DNA of 64,000 nucleotides, taken from assembly GCA_039820405.1 (NCBI GenBank), contig JBCBQC010000009.1, positions 1 to 64,000 of the forward strand, written 5' to 3'. The notes under the pieces were generated by a model that had not been told where the DNA came from, did no database searches, and worked only from the letters and a program-made list of their open reading frames with translations. The translations under genes and the position numbers were made by a program. Below are positions 59,271-64,000 of this stretch, in pieces; position 1 is the first letter of the stretch, and every line of letters begins with the position of its first letter. The stretch is from CALLVY01 sp937899855 (GTDB lineage: Bacteria > Bacteroidota > Bacteroidia > Chitinophagales > Saprospiraceae).

Positions 59271-60578
59271 ATGAACAAAGAAATACTGCGACTGGCCATC
59301 CCCAACATCCTGAGCAACATCTCCATTCCCCTCCTCAGCACGGTCGATACGGCACTGATGGGGCGCCTGTCGGAGGTCCACCTGGGGGCCGTTGGAATTG
59401 GGGCCATGATCTTTAATTTTATCTACTGGAATTTCAGCTTCCTCCGCATGGGCACCACGGGAATGACCGCCCAGGCCTACGGCCGCTCCGACGCTCGGGA
59501 CATCTCGCTCACCCTCGGCCGCGCCCTCCTCGTCGCCTGGTCGATCGCCCTCCTCATTCTACTCCTCCGCTGGCCCCTGGGCCAAGCCGGATACTGGCTG
59601 ATGCAGGTCGGCAGCGAGGCCCTACCCCTCGTCCAAACCTATTTCGAAATCCGACTCTGGGCCTCCCCCGCCAGCCTCCCCCTCCTCGTTCTGCTGGGCT
59701 GGTTCTTTGGCATGCAAAACGCCATCTACCCCCTCCTCCTCACCCTCATCATCAACACGACCAATATCGCCGCCAACTTGCTCCTCGTTCGCCACTACGG
59801 CATGGGCGTCGACGGCGTCGCCTGGGGTACGGTCATCGCCCAGTACGTCGGACTCTTCAGTGCCTTTGCCCTGCTGGCTTACCGCTATCCCCACCACCTG
59901 CGCAGCATCCGCTGGCCCCCGCTGCTGGAATGGCAAGCCCTGCGCCAATTCCTCCGCGTCAATCGCGACATCTTTATCCGCACCGTGGGGCTGACCTTCG
60001 TCTTCGGCTTTTTCTACTCCCGCTCCTCCAGCGCGGGCGAGACCCTACTGGCGGTCAACGTCATCCTGCTCCAGTTTCTCAACTGGATGTCCTACGCCGT
60101 GGATGGCTTTGCCTACGCCACCGAAAGCCTCGTGGGCAAGTACGCCGGTCGGGCCGATCGCCAACTGCTGAACCGCTCCATCCGTCTGAGCTTCGTCTGG
60201 GGTATGGGACTGGCGCTGGTCTTTAGCCTGCTCTACGCCCTGGCGGGGGAGTCCCTCCTCTACGTGTTCACCGATCAGCCGACCCTCATTCAAGCCAGCC
60301 TTCCGTACTTGTTTTGGATGGCGCTTTTTCCCCTCCTTTCCACCCCCTGCTACCTCTGGGACGGCGTCTACATCGGACTGACCGCCTCGGGCCCCATGCG
60401 CGACAGCATGTTGGGCAGCATCGCCCTCTTCCTGCTGGCCTACGGCTTGCTGTCCTTTACCAACTTGGGCAATCACGGTCTGTGGCTGATCCTGCTCCTG
60501 TTCATGATGGCCCGGGGAGGAATCCAGTGGTGGATGTACCGCCGGGGAAAAATTACCTTGCCAGGGCGGCCAACTTAG
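59271..60578 (+). CDS. MATE family efflux transporter
   Basis: The 435-residue membrane protein has twelve predicted helices in two six-helix halves and the DinF-subfamily opening LRLAIPNILSNISIPLLSTVDTALMGRL. The second half starts near residue 235 (TFVFGFFYSRSSSAGETLLAVNVI). MATE proteins export drugs or metabolites in exchange for Na+ or H+. A sodium motive force from the NQR complex in this window could power it, though that is inference. ATG 59271 was preferred to the adjacent GTG. The 3' end overlaps the convergent beta-lactamase-like gene by 26 bases. Confidence 0.93.
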   Translation: MNKEILRLAIPNILSNISIPLLSTVDTALMGRLSEVHLGAVGIGAMIFNFIYWNFSFLRMGTTGMTAQAYGRSDARDISLTLGRALLVAWSIALLILLLRWPLGQAGYWLMQVGSEALPLVQTYFEIRLWASPASLPLLVLLGWFFGMQNAIYPLLLTLIINTTNIAANLLLVRHYGMGVDGVAWGTVIAQYVGLFSAFALLAYRYPHHLRSIRWPPLLEWQALRQFLRVNRDIFIRTVGLTFVFGFFYSRSSSAGETLLAVNVILLQFLNWMSYAVDGFAYATESLVGKYAGRADRQLLNRSIRLSFVWGMGLALVFSLLYALAGESLLYVFTDQPTLIQASLPYLFWMALFPLLSTPCYLWDGVYIGLTASGPMRDSMLGSIALFLLAYGLLSFTNLGNHGLWLILLLFMMARGGIQWWMYRRGKITLPGRPT

Positions 60579-62064
60579 GTCCGGGATCGCCAAAGGCGGG
60601 GTCGACCTCAAGGGCCCGTTGGAAATAGCTGATCGCCCCGATCGTATCGCCCATCGCCAGCAGGGCATCGCCGTAACTGTCGTAGGTGTTGGCAGACTCG
60701 GGAAAAAGCTCGATGTTGAACGCGAACACGGCTTTGGCCTTCTCGTATTCCTCCGTAAAAATCAAACCGTGTCCGATGCTGTTCAGCTCCCACTCATCGG
60801 CGTAGTATTGATCGGTGGTGTCCCGGAGCAAAAGCCGCCAGGCCGCCTGGGCACTTTCCCAACCCCGTTCCTCCCAGGTTTGGCAAAAGGGAAACCGCCC
60901 CGACACCTCGTAGGGCTTTACCCCGAGGTCGGCGATGATTTCCATGATGGCATTGGCCAGACGCGCCGTGCGCGAATAGGCGCGGTTGGCCAGCACCACG
61001 ATCCCGATGTCTTCCCCTGGGTACAGGATCATCTGGGTGCTGAAGCCGATGTCCGCGCCCGTGTGTAGGATGGTCGGTTTGCCCTCGTAGTGCTGCAAAT
61101 ACCAACTGAGGCCAATCTTTTCCCCCCAGGGCGTATCCGCCCAGGGCTGTATCATGGGCGCGTAATCGGTGGAGTCCAATACGGAAAACGCGCCCGAGCT
61201 GCCGTGGCCCAGGTTGAGCATGCCCCAGCGACACATATCGATGATATTGGCGTGTAAGGCCGAACTGGGGGCGTACCTCCGATTGTAAGGATAATGCTCC
61301 CAAACGCGGGTTTGGGTGCCGATGATGTGCGGGGCCGCCCAGTGCTCGGGTAGGGAATCGGGTTTGAGAAAAGTGGCGGTCGTCATGCCCGCCGCCTGGA
61401 GAATGTGTTGGTCCACGTAAGCTTCAAAAGACTGTCCCGAGGCCTTGGCGATCACGTCGCCGAGTACGTTAAAGCCCGCATTGCTGTAGCCGTAGGCCGT
61501 TCCGGGGGCAAATTCCAGCTCGGTCTCCGCGAGGCCTTTGACGTAGGTTTCGAGGGCGTCCGCGGTGTAGGTGGGATGCTCCCATTCGTCCTTCCCCACA
61601 TTGGCTGGAAGGCCCGAAGTGTGAGTCAGGATCTGTCGGATGGTGAGGCGCTCGTAGCCCGCGGTCCCCAGTTTGAAATAAGGCAAATACTGAACGACCG
61701 GATCGTCGAGCCCCAGGCGTCCTTGGCTTTGGAGGTGGAGCAGGGCGGCGGCTACCACGGGTTTGGACAGGGAGGCCAGGTGATAGATGGTGTAGATGTC
61801 GGCCGTATCGCGGGTGTCGACATTGGCGTAGCCAAAGGCTTTGGCGTAGATGATGCTATCGCCCCGGGTCACCCCAATGGCGATGCTGCTGGGGCAGTAG
61901 TGGTCGCTTCGGATGGCCCGGACCAGGGGGTCGAGTTGCTGGGCTAGTTTTTGACCCAGGTCGCCGGTGACGATGACGGTCGGTGGGGCTTCGGGAGTGG
62001 GGGCGAGGGGTGTACAGGCGCTCCAGATCAGGAGACACAGTAGGGGCAAACGGGCTAAATGCAC
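60553..62064 (-). CDS. Serine beta-lactamase-family lipoprotein with C-terminal TPR
   Basis: The 503-residue product has a lipoprotein signal (LLCLLIWSACT, Cys17) and a class C beta-lactamase/D-Ala-D-Ala carboxypeptidase-type domain: SLSK (nucleophile S98, K101), the Tyr motif YSNAG near residue 193, and HTG near 335. After it there is a helical segment with TPR-like repeats (residues 435-500, ANTYDSYGDALLAMGDTIGAISYFQRALEVDP). Members are often esterases or peptidases rather than antibiotic-degrading enzymes. The start is GTG 62064; no ATG is available upstream in frame. Confidence 0.9.
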   Translation of the reverse strand: MHLARLPLLCLLIWSACTPLAPTPEAPPTVIVTGDLGQKLAQQLDPLVRAIRSDHYCPSSIAIGVTRGDSIIYAKAFGYANVDTRDTADIYTIYHLASLSKPVVAAALLHLQSQGRLGLDDPVVQYLPYFKLGTAGYERLTIRQILTHTSGLPANVGKDEWEHPTYTADALETYVKGLAETELEFAPGTAYGYSNAGFNVLGDVIAKASGQSFEAYVDQHILQAAGMTTATFLKPDSLPEHWAAPHIIGTQTRVWEHYPYNRRYAPSSALHANIIDMCRWGMLNLGHGSSGAFSVLDSTDYAPMIQPWADTPWGEKIGLSWYLQHYEGKPTILHTGADIGFSTQMILYPGEDIGIVVLANRAYSRTARLANAIMEIIADLGVKPYEVSGRFPFCQTWEERGWESAQAAWRLLLRDTTDQYYADEWELNSIGHGLIFTEEYEKAKAVFAFNIELFPESANTYDSYGDALLAMGDTIGAISYFQRALEVDPAFGDPGPKLAALAR

Positions 62065-62211
62065 AACGGTAAGGATTAGGAGTGATGGTCAAGCAAGACG
62101 CAAATGGTTTTCAATCTGGAAAGACCAATTTGCTGGCGCAAAGTTGCTTTTGCGGTCGTCCTCCTCCTGGCGGGGAGCTGGACGAACCGGAAGCGCAAAC
62201 GGAAAAGGGCA

Positions 62212-62820
62212 TCATTGGGACCCCTCATCGCCAGTCTCCGGCGGGCTTTCTCCGGGAGGCTGCTGCTCCTTCTCCGCACCGAATTGGAGGAAGTTGTCGT
62301 ACAGGATCAGGGTATTTTGCTCCATGAGCTTCAAATCGTCGATCAGGGTGCGAAAGAGGGCTTTTTTATCGATGCTGTTGTCCTCGATGTGGGCGTAGAC
62401 GAAGTCGATGAGTTTTTCCAGTTTGATCTGCATAAACTGCTTCTTTTCATCGATGCCGGTCAGGACCGAAAGCTGTTCGTATTCGATCAGTTCGAGTTTG
62501 CTGTTGAGCAGGGCCCGCCAGGCCGTATTTTTGATATTGGCCGCCTTCAATCCCCCCGTCTTACCGATCAATGCTCCCAGATTGACGGTATCGTCCTCCA
62601 GGTAAAGGTCGATGGTATCGAGGAGGGCTTCGTGGCCGACCAGTACTTCTTTGAGGTCAGTTTGGTTTTCGAGAATTTCCTGGGTGATGGCATCCATGAT
62701 CTTATTGATAAAGCGTTGATCGTCGCGGTCGGCTTTCCACTCGTTGATGAGTAGGGCAATCAGGACACCTAGGATCACGGGAATCATATCGAGGAGTAGG
62801 GTCTGGATTCTTTGTCTCAT
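62212..62820 (-). CDS. Membrane-anchored coiled-coil protein, DUF6090-like
   Basis: The 202-residue protein has one N-terminal helix (DMIPVILGVLIALLINEW) followed by an alpha-helical, heptad-rich body (RFINKIMDAITQEILENQTDLKEVL) and a Pro/Glu-rich tail. The sequence after the helix resembles small Bacteroidota proteins grouped as DUF6090, many of which sit in the inner membrane. Function is unknown. It is separated by a 147-base gap from the beta-lactamase-like gene, in which nothing notable was seen. Confidence 0.7.
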   Translation of the reverse strand: MRQRIQTLLLDMIPVILGVLIALLINEWKADRDDQRFINKIMDAITQEILENQTDLKEVLVGHEALLDTIDLYLEDDTVNLGALIGKTGGLKAANIKNTAWRALLNSKLELIEYEQLSVLTGIDEKKQFMQIKLEKLIDFVYAHIEDNSIDKKALFRTLIDDLKLMEQNTLILYDNFLQFGAEKEQQPPGESPPETGDEGSQ

Positions 62821-62892
62821 GCTTAAAGGAATTTTTCCCGAACTTGATGGAGTGTAAAAGTATAAAATTATTCGACGGCCGATGTCTGTCTT

Positions 62893-63585
62893 TCAATATT
62901 CAAAAATCAGGCGCATTTCTTGGCGGTCGTAACAATTGAGCGCCTCGATGAAGACCACCGCAAGTATTTCGTGGACTTGCGCGATCTGTTCTTTGTGAAA
63001 AACGGCCCGTTCGTAGACCGCCTCGTACTCCCCGAACCGGAAGCCACAACGAGCCAGCACGCTCCGACCCGCCTTGGTCAACCGCTGGGCCAGCGGCACC
63101 CGATCCAGCGGGTAAAGGCAGATGCTCAGTCCCACTCCCAGCCGCTCGATTTGCCCCGCCCAACCTACACTCGGGACCTCCAGGCGGAACCATTTCCCCA
63201 AACCGCTGACCAACTCTTCCAAATGGATCAGCAACAAGTCGCCGTCCTGCTGCGCGTTGGGGTACTGCTCTTCCAAGCGCGCGAGTTGTCGGCGGTACAC
63301 GGCCAAGCGCTTCTGCTGGCGGGGATCGGGAACTTCCCCGCTGCTGGGTGCCTCTATCAGCTGGGTGTATTTCTGAATTAGGCTGCGCAACTCCTCTCGT
63401 TGATCGTAGCGCGGGTCGGCCAGGGCTTTGAGGCGTCGCAGTTCCCGCTGCGTGCCTAAGAGCGCCGTGTGGTAGGATGCCGCCCCGGTAAAATCCCGAT
63501 CCGCCAGACAGGACTCCAGGGCCCGTTCCAGCTCGCGCTGGCGGCATTTCACTTCGGTCAGCAGCAATTGTAAATCGTTCGGCAT
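62893..63585 (-). CDS. Conserved-looking coiled-coil hypothetical protein
   Basis: The 230-residue protein begins with a charged heptad-like helix (LLLTEVKCRQRELERALESC, then HTALLGTQRELRRLKAL) and ends in a mixed alpha/beta half (LLIHLEELVSGLGKWF, VGLSICLYPLDRVPLAQRL, FIEALNCYDRQEMRLIFEY). No signal peptide or membrane helix is present. I recognise no family. It lies 72 bases upstream of the DUF6090-like gene in the same direction. The 240-base gap on its right holds no gene I can support. Confidence 0.55.
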   Translation of the reverse strand: MPNDLQLLLTEVKCRQRELERALESCLADRDFTGAASYHTALLGTQRELRRLKALADPRYDQREELRSLIQKYTQLIEAPSSGEVPDPRQQKRLAVYRRQLARLEEQYPNAQQDGDLLLIHLEELVSGLGKWFRLEVPSVGWAGQIERLGVGLSICLYPLDRVPLAQRLTKAGRSVLARCGFRFGEYEAVYERAVFHKEQIAQVHEILAVVFIEALNCYDRQEMRLIFEY

Positions 63586-63825
63586 GGTACCTTGTCAATA
63601 AAAATCTGGACCACCTTCCTCCAACAGCATTTATAAGACACCACCTAATTTAAGCATTTTGGGGAGGAATCGCCAGGGGGGAGGTCAGCTGCCGGGCGGC
63701 ATCGGAATCTACGGTAGAAAAAACGGAGGGAAGCCCGCGGTAAATTATCGAAAAGGGGCGGGTAAATGGGTTGGAAGTTCGCCCCGAATACGCGAACTTA
63801 GCGAGGAACCTCAAAAACAATTACC

Positions 63826-64000
63826 ATGAGTCAAAAATTGGAAAACGCCAAGCGCTTGTACCTCGAAGGCATCCGCGACGGCAAGGCGCGCGAGGGCGTT
63901 ACCAAATATACGGGCGACCGCTACACCCAGCACAGTACGGGCGTCCGCGACGGCGTCGAAGGCTTCGTTGAATTCTTTGAACCCTTTATCGCCCGCAACC
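63826..64000 (+). CDS. NTF2/SnoaL-like protein (3' end off the window)
   Basis: Only the first 58 residues are visible. KLENAKRLYLEGIRDGKA, then YTGDRYTQHSTGVRDGVEG and FVEFFEPFIARN match the start of SnoaL-like nuclear transport factor 2 family proteins, whose HST region follows a helix. Such proteins are small ligand-binding or isomerase folds of about 130 residues. ATG 63826 is the likely start, since the helix begins directly after it. No promoter was recognised upstream. Confidence 0.75.
   Translation, partial: MSQKLENAKRLYLEGIRDGKAREGVTKYTGDRYTQHSTGVRDGVEGFVEFFEPFIARN

Noticed and set aside
63586..63825. Search for an RNA gene or promoter in the gap before the last gene
   Set aside because: No tRNA-like cloverleaf, T-arm sequence or exact -7 box was found.

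Overview
The window is GC-rich chromosomal DNA from a member of the Bacteroidota, most likely a marine or sludge-type Saprospiria (Lewinella/Phaeodactylibacter-like). This is inferred, not proven. The evidence is: type IX secretion C-terminal sorting domains of both type A (22703-24955, 48199-50148) and type B (41729-43684); promoters with the Bacteroidota -7 box TAnnTTTG (for example 16082-16089 and 41546-41553); few Shine-Dalgarno sequences; many lipoproteins; a Na+-translocating NADH:quinone reductase operon; and large cell-surface proteins. I saw no rRNA, tRNA, CRISPR array, prophage or insertion sequence.

Layout. 1-4992 is a leftward run of envelope or secreted hydrolases: an M48 metalloprotease cut by the window edge, an alpha/beta hydrolase, an S41-like protease and a YARHG lipoprotein. 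5217-10712 is a rightward assimilatory sulfate reduction operon: sulfite reductase, cobA, a precorrin-2 dehydrogenase/ferrochelatase, APS reductase and a ferredoxin-NADP reductase. Ahead of it lies what looks like a complete cysteine-codon transcription attenuator: an 18-codon leader peptide with six consecutive Cys codons, an antiterminator and an intrinsic terminator. 10808-13370 holds trehalase and an aldose-1-epimerase-like protein. 13895-15465 holds a MoxR ATPase and PnuC. 16082-22702 is the complete nqrABCDEF operon, with a -7 promoter, a terminator and an NqrA that carries a signal peptide and membrane anchor. 22703-33961 contains a secreted metalloprotease, metG, a 1945-residue alpha-2-macroglobulin-like protein with an inserted TonB-receptor plug-like module, and a YciI lipoprotein.

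34070-36532 is a regulatory cassette. A divergent small Cys-rich secreted protein faces a histidine kinase/OmpR-type regulator pair. Four helically phased 11-bp TGTT repeats lie between them, just upstream of the Cys-rich gene's -7 box. 36569-41512 holds a GT39 glycosyltransferase, two tandem paralogous membrane/TPR proteins, a spermidine-synthase-fold protein, a GlmU-like protein and bL31. 41729-51201 holds T9SS cargo, hydrolases, a CBM48/H1-tail/HhH fusion, a Uma2 nuclease-fold protein, rhodanese and PASTA proteins. 51337-64000 holds a double-length D-Ala-D-Ala ligase, a phosphoesterase, a CotH/beta-helix lipoprotein, an erythromycin-esterase-like protein, a MATE exporter, a beta-lactamase-family protein and hypotheticals.

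The two most interesting signals are regulatory: the cysteine-leader attenuator at 5217-5373 and the phased repeats at 34508-34551. A diverged intergenic repeat also occurs twice (13592-13825 and 55134-55394).
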